The notes under the pieces are model-generated. The model made no database searches. It was given only the letters and a program-made list of their open reading frames with translations, and was not told where the DNA came from. Both the position numbers and the translations under genes were made by a program. A stretch of 64,000 nucleotides of DNA from Mytilus galloprovincialis (Eukaryota; Mollusca; Bivalvia; Mytilida; Mytilidae): positions 94,645,795-94,709,794 of the forward strand of contig NC_134843.1 in the NCBI RefSeq assembly GCF_965363235.1, written 5' to 3'. Below are positions 1 through 12,839 of the stretch, piece by piece; position 1 is the first letter of the stretch, and every line of letters begins with the position of its first letter.

Positions 1-647
1 TCGCTTGTCCGTCTGAAATATGTTTGACTTTGAATAAGTACAAATAATCTTCAAACGTAATCAAAACTAATGCCATTTTTAAAAAGAGGAGTCTATGTAC
101 TCAAGTTCAATATGTTCAAATCATTAAAAACAGTCCGAAATGCAATTTTCCCCGATATGTCACAGTTGGAAGTCGCGAAAATAACATTTAACGTTAGCAA
201 CGTCATAACCTCCCATGTTTCTGTATCGTATGCCTTTTAACCGTTTTAATTTTGCTTGATTGAATTTAAAACAGTGTAAAAATGTTTATTATTTAAAACG
301 AATGAAATATTTGCTAAAAAGCATTCCTCTACCTTGGCATCCTAGGACCCGTCCTTGCCGACAAAATGTTAAGAATTATTGACTGTAATTGGCTTTCAAT
401 TCATAAGCTATTTTTTTATCATTTGCGGAAGGACAAATAAAAGTTTCATATCTTTGTCAATAAAAGATATTTCACTGAATATTTCATTCGATTTTCATCC
501 TAATCATCATCATTAATTTGTTAATATAAGTACTATCATGATATTTTCAACTCAATATATATATCATAATTATATTATTATTATAGTTATGATTATTAAT
601 ATTATTATTTTTTTTATTATTATTATTATTATTTTATTAACATTATA

Positions 648-713
<66 letters not shown>

Positions 714-720
714 AATATTA

Positions 721-797
<77 letters not shown>

Positions 798-860
798 TGT
801 CATAAACGGCTATCACTATAGTATTTTTTTTGTAAAAGGAATAACAGTGTTTTACTAAAG
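1..860. other. Presumed first intron of peptide gene copy A, with ATT microsatellite
   Basis: By comparison with copies B to D, the sequence before 861 is the end of the long intron between the non-coding first exon and the signal-peptide exon; its promoter would lie outside the window. From about 560 to 800 it holds an almost pure (ATT)n microsatellite. Open frames across it on the minus strand give only poly-asparagine and are not genes. I see nothing else in 1-560. Confidence 0.6.
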
Positions 861-2935
861 AAGCACTATGGAGAATCTGATGCTGATTGTCTTTATGCTG
901 TTTTTATCAATAGGTAATATTGCTAGATAATCTACTTGGTCAACTCTTTGCTCTTTATGCATATCCACATCGAATATTTTATTAGATGAAAATAATGTTA
1001 GAATTGATAAAATGAAGAAAAATTATAAAAAGACAATTATGATGTAACAGTATAATCAGAGGTGAGAAATGCAAAAATATCAATACAAAAATTAGAAGTA
1101 CAACGAGAAAGAAATCTAAAGAAGTATGAAAAAGTCTGAATAACTAAATTTTCTGTTTTTCTTTAAAAAGTTCAGAGTTGTGTTACGTTCTTCATGTGGC
1201 AAACTATTTCAAGAACAGGAACTGCTTTTTCGCATCGTATTCCCCACACAATATAGTTCGTATATTTTACGTTGTTAAGGGCGTAGTCAACTGGTCATAC
1301 TTTCAGTAATTTATGTGATCTCAGTTGCAAGTAAGTATACTTTACAAAACGAACAATTCATCACTTACTTAATATAGGATTTATAGCGTTACAAATCCAA
1401 AGAAAGATGATATGCTCATTCAATACACTGCTTATCAATTTCGATGATATCAAAAAATAAACATGTGATACCTGAGAAATTTACAGTTTAATAAAGTCTG
1501 GTCATAGGATGTCTCACTATCGTTTATATCAACAACTAACCTCGCTATTGAGTGATTTCTTAAATTACAGGTGTTTTTATGCATGTTGCAATATACACTC
1601 AATTACAAAACCAATACCATTTCAACAGTAAAAACAATGTTTACTAGTATCATCTTCGTATTATTGTTGAAATGTAACGTATAATACTATTACTGAGACG
1701 AAAGGATTTGTCAAAGAAATTATTCCAAGCTAAATATGTACCATATTTGAAAAATCAACAGCATTTATTTCAAAACATATTTACAGGCATGTTGGCACGA
1801 ACGAGACACACTTCAAAGTCAGTTGACCATATATTCTAATTGTTGTTTTAGCCATGGCATTTTAGCTTGTCGCCGTGAATGTCCATGTTATTCTTAACAA
1901 TATTGACATTTGTTAAAAAAGGCCAAATATACCAAAGTGACGCTCAAAAATTGAAAATAACGCCATTGATGAAAAAGGTAAAAGATCAACAGACCAACAA
2001 TAGTACACAAAACACAACATAGAAAACTAAAGACTGAACAGCGCGAACCACACCAAAAACCAGGGGTGATCTCAATTGATCTGGACGGTTACGCAGATTC
2101 TGATCCATATGTTACATCCGTCTTGTTGCTCATGAAAGTACAAACTAGTGATATTTCTAGTTCAGTAGGTCACATTCGTGGAAAAGGAGACGGAATTGGA
2201 ATAATGACAATTGAAACATATCTGTCATCATCTGTGAAACAAATATTTCGTAACGATCAACAAACCGATGACGGAGTTCGTACAATTTACGAAGGGATTA
2301 TTTCATCATTAACGATTTAGCTCCTGGATTAATAACTTCCATTCAAACATCAATCCTCTATCAGGGAAATCCTTGTTCATTCAGGAATCAAAATTCAAAA
2401 TTATTGAGGGAAATACCCAAACAAATTATTTTTAAAGGAAAAGGTATGACAGCAGCCATCATTTTCAGATTTAGCAATATGAAAATCACGACGTTTTATG
2501 ATTAGTCAATTGTAGTAACATTCTGATTCTAGACATTTTTTCTAATCTGAATAATTTCAGTAAAAAAGTATATGAATTTTGCCTATACATTCTGGCAATA
2601 AAATCAACATTTCAATCTAATAAATATGGGATTGATTCTGTCATAATCAGGACTTAGGCATGTTTGCCAACACCACTTATACATACATATCCTATATTGC
2701 TGCAACGAAAGTAGAAAAAGGCCAGACACTATTATGTTGGCTTTACGAAACCAATGTAATGTTCTTTACATCACCCTTGTTAGGCATTGTGCACCTCCTT
2801 CTTAAATTTTGATAGATTATGATCGGAAAGTTTCTAATAACATGTAACGGATTTTGCAAATAGAGATGTCATCTCCTTAAAACTAATCTATTTTATTTTT
2901 ATTTCAGCACTGAAATGGAAAATATATTTAATATA
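861..2935 (+). pseudogene. Kazal-like secreted peptide gene, copy A, degenerate
   Basis: Exon 1 (861-913, ATG at 868) is intact: an acceptor at ..taaag, then 15 codons MENLMLIVFMLFLSI plus one base, then GTAATA. A relic of exon 2 lies at about 1230-1330. It keeps GHTFSNLCDLSC and the GTAAGT donor (1331), but has lost its acceptor AG, carries a TAA stop near 1274 and needs a frameshift near 1291. Exon 3 (1852-1897) reads HGILACRRECPCYS and then TAA, earlier than in the other copies. A last-exon relic after TTTCAG at 2908 reads CAC TGA. The exon order and splice phases (1, 2, 0) match copies B to D, so homology is clear. Exon 2 is broken, so this copy probably makes no normal Kazal-like peptide. 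A short product spliced from exon 1 to another site cannot be excluded. Confidence 0.75.
1930..2440 (-). repeat. Dispersed mussel repeat (retroelement 3' tail), reverse copy
   Basis: This stretch in intron 3 of copy A matches, in reverse, the 3' tail of the retroelement at 16.7-17.6 kb: an 'accaggggtgatctca' block, then 'gtaggtcacattc', then a degenerate coding end. The 84-codon open frame at 2066-2320 on the + strand is antisense to it and is not a gene. Confidence 0.6.
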
Positions 2936-2949
2936 CATTAAAACAACAA

Positions 2950-5900
2950 ATAATAAAACAAGATTTCACATTATGATTGTTGATTATTATTGCGAAAAAA
3001 AACATATCATCAATATGTGTTAGTGTGTGTGTGGCTCTTTTATTATTCGAGACTTTGTTATGTTAACGAAAACTAGAAACCATTTTCTGTTGACTTTTTA
3101 TCTTTTTTACCGGCCGGTTCAAACCAAAAACTTGAAAATTTGTATAAGCTGCTTTTTCTGATAGCCACGCGAGGTCAAGAAGTTATATCAAATACTGGTC
3201 GGTTTATGAAGTGTCAAAATGGTGTGTCCGGTGGGTGACATAACTTTCTGTGGACATGTACCTTGTGACCTGATATGTTCAAACGCGGACTTTTACATTG
3301 CAGGGTTTATATTCAGATCACTCTAGCGTGTTATCGTCATGAATCATCATTCCATTTGCTAAAAGATGATACACATATTTACAAACAGAAAGTATACGTA
3401 GCCTGGTTTTTTTTAATGGAAACAGAAAGCAAGTTTCTCCTGTATAAGACACCTGCGTTGATGTACTTTAAAATTTTCATAAAACAAAGTTGTTATATTT
3501 GATTCCTGTCTTTTTCTTATTTAGAAAATTCAAACAATTGAACAGATATATACAAATATAAATACTTCATCAAATCGAATTAAATTCTCACACGTTTGGC
3601 TTGTCCAAGTTTATGCAAAAAAAACGATTAGTTGCTTGCATTGATAAATTGTTTTCTCCTGTCCTATTTTTTAATTCAGATTAATAGTTATCAAAGGTAC
3701 CAGGGTTATAATTTAGTACGCCAGACGCGCGTTTCGTCTACATAAGACTCATCAGAGACGCTCATATCAAAACATTTATAAAGCCGAACAAGGTCAAAGT
3801 TGAAGAGCATTGAGGATCCAAAATTCCAAAATGTTGTGCCAAATACGGCTTAGGTAATCTATGCCTAAGTGTTAGATGTCTACCATTAAACAAAATGTAA
3901 TACAAGTAGCAGCTACTGTATATATAACAATGTAACTAACGTCGATTCGGCGTAACTGCAATCACCTTCGATTTTAATGCATCTAAATGTCACACTTTAT
4001 ATTATAAAGTACGATACACACCGCACCCGTAGACACCGCCAAAACACTGGTCATGCCCTTTACACCTGACATCACACTTTATCAATGGTAAGTTCGGTTA
4101 TATAACTAGTTATTGATGAATTAGACAGTTCAGGCAATGTGTACTACGACAACTGATCAGCCATTACTTTTGATATACAAGTTTTCGTATTTCCGCTCAA
4201 TGCGACGTTATTGACAATACACCAATGGACAGCTCAAATAATTCAGACGTTATGTTCCCGCGATAATCTCAACATAAGTCAACTTAGTCTATATATAAGT
4301 CTTACAGAGAGCAAACGGGAAAAATCCAATATCATCGAAATGATATATATTAATCACCCTCGCCATGCTCTTTCAAATTTCAAAACAATGAAATTGATTT
4401 CTACATCTACACGAAAAACATTGAATATATGATTTCTGTAATCCATCGCACTCAAGACATGTTAATGAAATAATAGCGCAATTTGTTGAAATGATAGATG
4501 ATTATGAAAATCAGAGTTAAAATTAAGTAATATGACTTGTTTACTTGTTTACTGCAATAGTAAACCACATTTTTGCTGCAAATGTGCTGCAGGTCGTCCG
4601 CAAATAATTTACCCTGTCAATGAGTGCTTCTCCAAAACATGCAGAAATCATTCATGTTCTCATCATAGATACCAGGAATATTTTTTTATTTACCTCAGGC
4701 GCGCGTTTTACCTATTAAAGACTCATATGTGACGCTCTTATAAAAAAAAATAAGCATACAAATCTACATCAAACATATATATCGAAAAGTATAACTTTAA
4801 TGCAAAAATCGTTATCAAGTTGAAATGCACTGATGAAAACCGGCACTAATTCTACAATTCGATGTCAATCATAAAATTTGTAAAAGTAAATCATTTCGTT
4901 TGAAGCTTAAAAGTATCTTTTTTATCATTGTATAACGCTTGAAACCATTATCAGTAAAATGGCAGAAAAACACTCAATTCATTCATACGATGTACCAGAC
5001 TAGTTGTATCGCGTCATATTGTAATGTCACGCCACTGTTTAAATCAGAAAGTCGCTGAAAATTATCCGCTAAAGATGAAACTCTCGCTGAATTTACCTTC
5101 TTTTCACCAATCAATAGCTCTTTTTTTTTATCTATTTTTGAACTGAATCGTAATTAATGTATCTGTATGTGTGATGACTAAAACATTAGAAAATCAATAG
5201 TAAAAATGACAATGTACAATCTGTAAAAGTTACTTGCAATTCGGTCCTTTATTTATTTGTTTACTGGTGTGTTTTTTACAAGCAGAATTCATACGTTTAT
5301 TAAAATTAATTGTATAAGTATATTATTTGTATAAACACTACGCTTCAAGTACGACATGTAATGTGCGAAGAACATGTTTACCATGTATTTTAATATCTAT
5401 TTTAGTATCCTATTTATCTTGCACTTTGTTATTCAAAATATTGTATGTTTCCTTGATCCTGAATATAAATAAAGAATCTGTTTACTATACTGATCTTTCC
5501 ACCTTTACATCTCGGTTTTACTTCTTGATTTATCTAAAACATTAGGTGTTACATTGTAGTCTTTTTTAAATTTATGTTTTTGTTAGTATATAACTTATCC
5601 TGGTGAAATTCCCAGTCATTCATTGCATTCTTTTACTTGCAATATGAAGGTACATTTATTACGTCTTCCTTAAATATCAAATAGTGAATGCCTTTTGTAA
5701 GGACAATTAATGTCGATTGATATTTTCTGTTTGTAAATCCATCAAAACATCAATCATGTTGGCGTTTTGTGGTTAGACTTTCAAATATGTGCAGAAAAAA
5801 AAACAGTTAATTATCTATGAAAAAACAAATTGTACACTACTACAAATCATCATGGACAACCAAACAAATGAATGTGACTTTTTAGGACACAACAATAAAA

Positions 5901-6140
5901 CAATAATATAAGAAACAAGTTGTGTTCACTAAATGCGCCTTTTTAAATCGAAGTTCTTTCCAGAAGTGCTTTTGCCAAATATTGTAAATGCTTTTCTTAT
6001 GTTTGCCACATCATTCTTCCAATTTTAGGCCGGTTTCTGTACTAAATTTTTGTGAGATACACACCACATATTCTTGGCCTTCATTCGTATCCTCGTTTCT
6101 TTTCCGAACATGTAATGGGGGCAGGATCAATTATTATACA
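2950..6140. other. Intergenic DNA between copies A and B, with repeat fragments
   Basis: No convincing gene. It contains two fragments of the common 'cgcgcgtttcgtctacataagactcatcag' repeat (about 3695-3880 and 4670-4760). A stretch at about 5430-5720 is repeated at about 25.62-25.90 kb, so it belongs to the tandem duplication unit. Short open frames here (for example 3275-3502, 4211-4432, 5327-5545) lack recognisable domains and splice context. Confidence 0.5.
3695..3880 (+). repeat. Dispersed non-autonomous repeat, 'cgcgcgt' family
   Basis: It starts 'atcaaaggtaccagg', runs through 'cgccagacgcgcgtttcgtc', 'aagactcatcag', 'ttgaagagcattgaggatcc' and 'gttgtgccaaatacggct'. Further copies or fragments are at about 4670-4760 (+), 22120-22210 (+), 32940-33100 (-), 36390-36560 (-) and 36990-37240 (-, nearly full length). 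I recall this family as very abundant in Mytilus. It has no coding capacity. Confidence 0.75.
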
Positions 6141-6375
6141 TCAGACTGTCACTGGTATTGAAGTGATAACCGTAACTGGAATTACGACTATCCCAATATG
6201 GCGACGGCAGATATAGGTAAAATCTTAAGTCATTTTTCTCAAATGTAGCATGTTTTTGTCAATAGTTACTCAGCTGCAAGGTTTTTCTATACCATTACAT
6301 CATATTTGAATCGTAACGGTGCACTGGAATTGTCTAAGCCCTTTGAAAATTGCCGTTGAAAAATTCGGGATGATA

Positions 6376-6832
6376 CAGCCCTTGGATGGTGTAAACTTCC
6401 CAAAACAACGTGTATGGTGTAATGGTGTATGTCATATGGTGCAATGGTGTAAGGTGTATGATGCTATGGTGTATGGTGTAAGGGGAATGGTGTAATATTG
6501 TATGAGGAATGGTGTGATTGTGTAACGTGCGATCGGGAATGGTGTGAATGATAGTGTACGACCTTTCATTGGTTGCAAACGAATTTTTTTTATTTCATTT
6601 TTTCGGCTTGTAACCATAAACATAATAAAACTCTTAATATTTAAAATTTAATTGCATTATGGGTAATTTCGGATCGTGTAGATAGAATGGGGAATGGTGT
6701 TAAGTGTAAGGTGTATGGTGCAAAGGTGTAACGTGTATTGTGTAATGGTACAAGGTGTATGGTGTAATGGTGTATGGTGTATGGTGTAATGGTGTATGGT
6801 GTTAGTGGGAAGTTAACACCATCCAAGGACTG
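6376..6832. mobile_element. Nested TA-flanked element with a minisatellite interior
   Basis: Both ends carry the inverted repeat CAGTCCTTGGATGGTGT..AACTTCCC (one mismatch at the left end), flanked by TA at 6374-6375 and 6833-6834. The matching right arm of the host foldback element shows the empty site 'gggatgaTAatcgtaact', so the insertion duplicated TA, as Tc1/mariner-type transposases do. The interior is two blocks of an 8-10 bp minisatellite (ATGGTGTA variants, about 6400-6560 and 6680-6805) around an AT-rich spacer. Minus-strand frames full of T-P-Y-T-I are the translated minisatellite, not genes. Confidence 0.85.
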
Positions 6833-7109
6833 TAATCGTAACTCTATGGCATTTTTCTTGTTTGATAATCGTAATTTCCTTATCGGATAATAGTAACTGA
6901 AAAATAATAAATGTGTCTTTCAGCATTTCAATGGTATTTTGTGTGTTAAAATGCAAATGTGCAGTTACACGATGACATTAACGCAAAATAAAAATAAACG
7001 AAGAATCTTACAGGTTAATATCTAGGACAAATTTACACGTATATCTCGATTTATAACTTACGACAATATGTATAACCTTTTTATATATACATGTACGGTA
7101 CCTGTTAGT

Positions 7110-7246
7110 GGCGGATCCAGAATGTTTTGTAAAGGGGGCGCTGACTGACCTAAGGAGTGCCCTCTCCAGTCACGCTTCAGTGATTCCCTATATAATCAAC
7201 CAAAATTTTTTCGCACGACAACACCCCCCCCCCCCCTGGATCCGCC
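7110..7246. mobile_element. Short GGCGGATCCAG inverted-repeat element
   Basis: It begins GGCGGATCCAG and ends CTGGATCCGCC, a perfect 11-bp terminal inverted repeat. TA lies close to both ends. A run of about 14 C precedes the right end. It is about 140 bp with no coding capacity, so a MITE is likely. Confidence 0.65.
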
Positions 7247-8509
7247 TATGGTAAAGATATGGAAAATAAAGCAGCTGCTGAATCAATTATTGTGGAAAGT
7301 AGATATTTTAATTTCTTTCAAAGTTTCAATGTTCTGTGCGCGTTTAAGGGTTTTTTTTTGGGGGGGATAAGGGGGGATAAGCAATATCCCATCTCCCAAA
7401 AGTGCAATCCTTTCATTTCATTGCTCAAAATGAAAGTCCCGTATACCACATTTTAATATGCCACATGTTTTGCCTCAAATATCACGTTTAGATTAAAATT
7501 CTGCGCGAAATGAACAAACGTTTCCATCAATAACTTTATAACAGCATTATCGGATTTAACAGTTGATTCTTTTATCGTAGGATATGAGTGTTCAAATTGC
7601 TCTTTTTCTTATATTTCAATAAAAATGCATATAGTTTAATTTTGGAGTGAAATGTATAATTCCGGTTAAAACAGCCGTTCATATTTTTCCCGTGGATTCA
7701 CTTTTTTTCTGTTTTACACTGATATAATATATGATTTTAAAAATTAGATTCAAATGTTTTGATCAAATACTCATGTATTTTAGGACGTTTCTTTAAACAG
7801 TGTGGATGGAAAGGATCTAGAGTAGTTACCAGTTTATTGTTACTATTGTTAATGGTTACTTTTGTTTACTGTTTTAAATAGCCTTACCGAAACGGCGCGT
7901 ATAGTCTAACAATTATTGGCATATATCATAACTTCCTTTAAAACTGGCTCTTCGCTCCTTCCTATATTTTGTGACATTCCTAGATCTTAGAGTTTTTCTG
8001 TATTTTAACATAGTTCGTGTTTTCCCCATTTCCAAATTTCTTGATGCTTGTTAACCCTTCCAATTTTATGATATACTAGTATGTAGCTGTTTTCATAAGA
8101 ATTATTGATAATATATGCACAAAAAGAAATGTCATAAGATGTTGGAAGGTTTTCGTGATGTCATTATATGCTATCAAATATACGTTTTTAGTATCAATAT
8201 CAATAAAACACCTACCAGTTACGATTATCTTCTCATTTTTTAATACCATAATTACGATTAATTTTTTTCCGAGTTACGATTATCATCCCGAATTTTTCAA
8301 CGGCAATTTTCGAAGTGCTTAGACAACTCCAGTGCACCGTTACGATTCAAATATGATGCAATGGGATAGAAAAACCTTGCAGTATAGTAATTATTGACAA
8401 AAATATGCTACATTTGAGAAAAATGACTGTAAAGATTTTACCTATATCTGCCGTCGCCATATTGGGATAGTCGTAATTCCAGTTACGGTTATCACTTTAA
8501 TACCAGTGA

Positions 8510-9170
8510 CTGTACTGGTTATCAAAATAAAGAATACACCAAGCGAGGTACTTCATATCTGAGATACATGCAATATATGCCTCAAATTTAGAATTCATTC
8601 ATACATTTTTGTAATACTAGTATTCAAAATCATTAGCCAATATTTGTTCTATAACGAACTATAGTCTACATATATTTTATATGTACAACTATGCACAGGT
8701 ATATTTTGTTTCAAATCTATACTACATTCCTTTATGTTTTGTTTATACCGATCCTGATTATGTGGTTCTAAAAAGTCATTCCAAATTATTTATTCAAAGA
8801 AATCCGCATTATGCAGTGCAAAGAATGTCTCGAACTTGCAGCAAGGTGAAAGTTTTTTGCTCCATATTGAAGACTTCTCAGAACAAGACTTTAATATACA
8901 GAACAACAATAAAAGCTTTTTGTTGTGTCTTGTGTATTATTATTTGTCTGTTGGTCTTTTTCTTTTTTAGCCATGGCGTTGTCAGTTTGTTTCGATTAAT
9001 GAGTTTGACTGTCCCTCTGGTATCTTTCGTCTCTCTTGTACACTTGAGATGTGTATTTACCAATACTAGAGAGTGTGTCCTAATGTGTATACAACTTCCT
9101 AGTTCAAAAATTCGTACGTCTGTCTGTCTCTCTGTTCGTTATTTAAATTGGGGTCAATAGAGATGGTCCC
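8510..9170. repeat. Repeat-rich spacer before the copy B unit
   Basis: Contains, at about 8930-9050, a + strand copy of the retroelement tail ('agccatggcgttgtcagttt', 'gactgtccctctggtatct'). The 159-codon open frame at 8681-9160 is a chance reading through unique sequence plus this repeat: its central part gives the translated repeat seen elsewhere in the window. I see no gene. Confidence 0.55.
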
Positions 9171-9628
9171 ATCTCAATGATATCTAGTTATGCCTAAATA
9201 ATTTAAACAAATACTGTATGCAAGATTCAAAGACAAATTCGTTGATTTATTCTAATGTTCATTACTATTCTCATTGTTATTTGAATGTGTTTATTTTGAT
9301 TTGTCTATATACGTCTAGAATGTGTTTCTCGCATATATCGAAGATTAAAATTCACTGATCTTTTCAGTTTTAATTACGACGCATTACAATACAATCGTTG
9401 AGGGAAACCTGGCAATAGGAAAAATCCAAACAATTTAAATCCTAATGTTTTCCTTTATAATCTGTTTCTTATGTACCAATGAAATCACCTTTGACTTTTG
9501 TCAAGACAATTTGCATTATCAATTAATTTCTCTTTTTTTTTTAATATTTTATAAAACAGTTTCCTCATACATGTATATAAATTGGAAGATGTTTTATGGT
9601 TAAACATAAATAGCACGAACATTTCAAG
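9170..9628 (+). promoter_or_regulatory. Copy B promoter and non-coding exon 0
   Basis: A TATA box TATATAAAT (9574-9582) is followed by a short leader ending CATTTCAAG, then a strong donor GTAAGT at 9629. The same arrangement, at the same spacing, is present before copies C (27011-27065) and D (39792-39847). About 400 bp upstream is also conserved among the three, including 'caccttttgac'-like, 'ttgtcaa' and 'attaatt' blocks. Transcription would start about 30 bp after the TATA box, giving a non-coding exon of roughly 25 bp spliced to the exon starting at 12828. The start site is inferred, not seen. A kappa-B-like decamer GGAAAAATCC lies at 9418-9427. Confidence 0.65.
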
Positions 9629-12425
9629 GTAAGTCGACTTCGTAATATTTAAAGTTAATGTAACTCATGTCGGCAAATTTATGCAAAAGCAATAATATCC
9701 GAAATGTATTTATAAATAAAACTAAATTGAAACATTAAAAATTTTGAAAATGATTTCCTGACGCTTTTTGCAGTGGCATGTCGCCTCGATTTTTTCGCTT
9801 AACATTCATTTAATTATACGAGTGTAGATTTCGTTCTTTCATTATATGTATTTTCAAAATCATAATTTCTGGAGCATGATGCGATTTTACTTTTGAAAAG
9901 ACCTGTTCGGATTTCAATATGTTTGTTATATATTTCGTCTGTACAGCTGAATTTACATATGTTTGATTTTAAGCTTTATTTTTGTGCATATAACAAAGGT
10001 TCTCCTTCAAATTCCCGTCGTTAGAAAATTTTATCAACGTATGTGGGCTCTATTTCGATTGGTAGTTTAGATTTCACAATGGAAACTGTTTGAAAAAAGA
10101 GAAAAGACCGTAATACCGATAAGCGATTTATTTGTATTTGTCAGTGGGTTCTTATTTGAGCACGAGAAAAAAGAATTATGAGATTGGAAATTTATCGATT
10201 GATAACTGTTTGTTTAAAGTCTTGAGAGAAAATGTTCAAGCATCTTCAGGACGATGAGGAATTAATTATGTGTTTAATTCAACATTGAAATCAAATAAGT
10301 GCGTTTACTATATAGTTAACACAGCAAGGTTTATATTCAAACAAGCATCATTGCGGAAGAAAACATTTTTTTCCATTTTTACCTATCATGGTTGTTTGTT
10401 TTGTTAACACATCGTTAATGGACTTGGATGGAGATTTGTCTAATTGGCCCCCATACCACATCGTCTTTTATCTAATGAATCCACCATTTTCTACAAAAGA
10501 AAATGCCTGTACCAAGTCAGTAATATAATAGTTATAATCCATTCGTTTTTTGTGTTGAGTTTTTGATTTTGCCATTTGATTACGGACTTTCCGTTTTTCC
10601 TGTGAGTTGGGTTTTATTTTGTTATTTTACTTTTAACCTTAATTCCATTAGTAAGGTTTTCTGTTTTTATATCCAAAATGAACTTAAGGATGATTTGAAT
10701 TTCAATTCTAAGTAAAATATAACGATATAGATATTTTTTCGAATGTTCGTAGAAAGCAATACTTTTCCATTGTACTTTCCATTTTTATCATTATACACCC
10801 TTGTTTTCTACAAGAATCATTCTACATAGTGGTGACGATTTTTTTTCAAATTAAGATATCGATGTATCCAGTATTTCTTAATTCTTGTGAATTATATAGA
10901 TAAATATTGAAAAAGTATGGTATCATCTGCAAATACTCCTCTTACAGAAGACGCGTGTGTCTATTTTACGAAATACAGGAGATGAGTATAAACATAAATA
11001 CTTTAAGGCCGTTAGTTTTCTCGTTTGAATGGTTTTACATTGTCTTATCGGGGCCTTTTATAGATGACTATGCGGTATGGGCTTTGCTCATTGTTGAAAG
11101 CCGTACGATGATCTATAGTTGTTAATGTCTGTGTCATTTTGGTCCTTTGTGGATAGTTGTCTAATTGGCAATCATACCACATCTTCTTTTTTATATTTTC
11201 TGAATCCCTTTTTCAATTTATACATCTTGTACCTAAAAAGTCTTCAAATATTAAATTAATTACATCAATGCATTTCATACACTTTCAGATCAGCAATTTT
11301 AATTTCCATTTCATTCCTGTGCGATGGTTTAATAACTCTTCATATTGATTTTAAAGTTATGAACTATAGCATTTCTCTCAAATGATTTGATCTTCAAAGC
11401 ATGGCGGAGCTGTTGTATAAATATTATAATGGAAACCTCAAATTTTTTTAAACACTTCGTATAGAGAATAAAAAAGAAAAATACAGAACTCCTAGGAAAA
11501 TTCAAAATGTGATCGTCCAAAAGATGATATTCTGAAGTTTTCAAATTATTGTAAAATCTCTGTAAGTACTTAAAGTAAAAATATTAACATATTGGTAAGT
11601 AAAACATAATTCTTTATAATTGAATTGAGAAAAATGTATTTGTGTTGTTATATCTTAACTATTTGATACAGTGTAATTTACATACATTATACTGCATGTT
11701 TTTACATATTCTTTTAAATTGATAAAAGCTATCAATTTCAATTTCATTTGTACACTTTTTAAATCTCTGGTTTCAGATTTTACTTTTTTCAAAATAGTAC
11801 ATAAACAGAATTGCTATCATATTCCTTCTAAATTAATGTATTGATAACTATCTTTTATAAAACCGCTCGGGTTTGTTTGGGTTTTTTTGCTTAATCTTGT
11901 CACCGGATTTTTTTTCGCCCCCTTACATTAATTGCATTCCCGAAAACACAATGCTAGACAATGTATTTGTGAACAATTTAAGGAAGAGTTAGATCAAATT
12001 AAATGTTTAATTGATAATGTTTGATCTTTGATATGACTGACAATTTATACTACTATCAAATGTTTATACACGTGTTTAATTTACACAAGTCATATGATTT
12101 GTCAATTACCCATTACTGAAACATATGACAGAAGATTGGAAAGGTGTACAACGCATATAACCTTCATATCTTAGACAAATATATATAGTTGACTGACTTT
12201 TTTTTTCGATTTTCTTTTTATTTGAATTATTTAATCATGTGTGCATGCAGGCAGTCGTACTCATGAATATTATTTTTTTAGTAATTTTATGATAATAATA
12301 AGTATTATTGCATAGCAATGTAATATTTCCCACAGTAAGTAACCAAAAGTTAGCTTGCAATAAATCTTCAAAATCTTAGTTTAAACCAATTTTTACTTTC
12401 AAATATTATATTGCTATACAATAAA

Positions 12426-12548
12426 AGGGTTATTGCATGAATATTGGGGAATATTGTCTCTCGTAGAAAATATATTGCACGAGCTTGCGATACGATACTT
12501 CCTTGCGATACTCGGGACAATATTCTACAATATTCATGCAATAACCCT
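12426..12548. repeat. 123-bp foldback (hairpin) element
   Basis: Left end AGGGTTATTGCATGAATATTG pairs with right end CAATATTCATGCAATAACCCT exactly over 20 bp; further pairing continues inward through 'gaatattgtc'. It lies just upstream of exon 1 of copy B. No coding capacity; MITE-like. Confidence 0.75.
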
Positions 12549-12559
12549 ATAATATTATT

Positions 12560-12667
12560 CTGTGTTATTATATCATTTTTATTACTTCTTTTATCATTAT
12601 TGATAGTAATATATTTTATTATTATTATCATTATAAATATTATTATTATTATTAATTTTTTTTTCAT

Positions 12668-12714
<47 letters not shown>

Positions 12715-12765
12715 TTTTCATGATTATTATTATTATTATCATTATTATTATTTGTTTTGTCATCA
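12560..12765. repeat. ATT and AGT microsatellite upstream of copy B exon 1
   Basis: Alternating (ATT)n tracts surround about 15 units of AGT (12668-12714). Long frames across it on both strands encode poly-Ser, poly-Ile or poly-Leu and are artefacts. A comparable ATT tract lies upstream of exon 1 in copies A and D, but not in C. Confidence 0.85.
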
Positions 12766-12839
12766 AAGGCTCTGACTTTTGTGTGTTTTTATTTAAAGAC
12801 ATTACTTGTTTTACAAGATCGACCTAGAAGGAAGTCACT

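Larger units (their letters stand above)
6150..8508. mobile_element. 2.36-kb foldback element with about 230-bp inverted arms
   Basis: The left arm (6150-6373, continuing at 6835-6905 beyond a nested insertion) and the right arm (about 8190-8508) are near-perfect inverted repeats. Shared landmarks are CACTGGTATT, 'gtgataaccgtaactgg', 'atggcgacggcagatatagg' and 'gaatcgtaacggtgcactgg'. No transposase frame is visible inside. The interior holds repeat debris, including a short GGCGGATCC element and G/T-rich runs near 7350-7380. The class is not determined: long arms and no coding capacity fit a foldback element or a large MITE. Confidence 0.8.
9629..12827 (+). other. First intron of copy B
   Basis: A 3.2-kb AT-rich intron in the 5' untranslated region, with homologous but diverged counterparts in copies C and D. 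It contains repeat debris at about 10410-10640 and 11030-11195, a 123-bp foldback at 12426-12548, and ATT plus AGT microsatellites at 12560-12765. No separate gene is visible. Confidence 0.6.

Noticed and set aside
570..803. 77-residue poly-Asn frame on the minus strand
   Set aside because: It is a translation of the (ATT)n microsatellite.
6432..6826. Minus-strand frames rich in Thr-Pro-Tyr-Thr-Ile
   Set aside because: They translate the ATGGTGTA minisatellite inside a transposon.
8681..9160. 159-residue frame on the + strand
   Set aside because: Its core is the dispersed repeat 'ccatggcgttgtcag..', also translated at 17.3 kb and 28.7 kb. No domain, no splice or promoter context.
12368..12827. 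Two long overlapping frames (144 and 127 residues) with poly-Ile, poly-Leu or poly-Ser
   Set aside because: Both are readings of the ATT/AGT microsatellite and of a foldback. The real coding exon starts at 12840 in another context.
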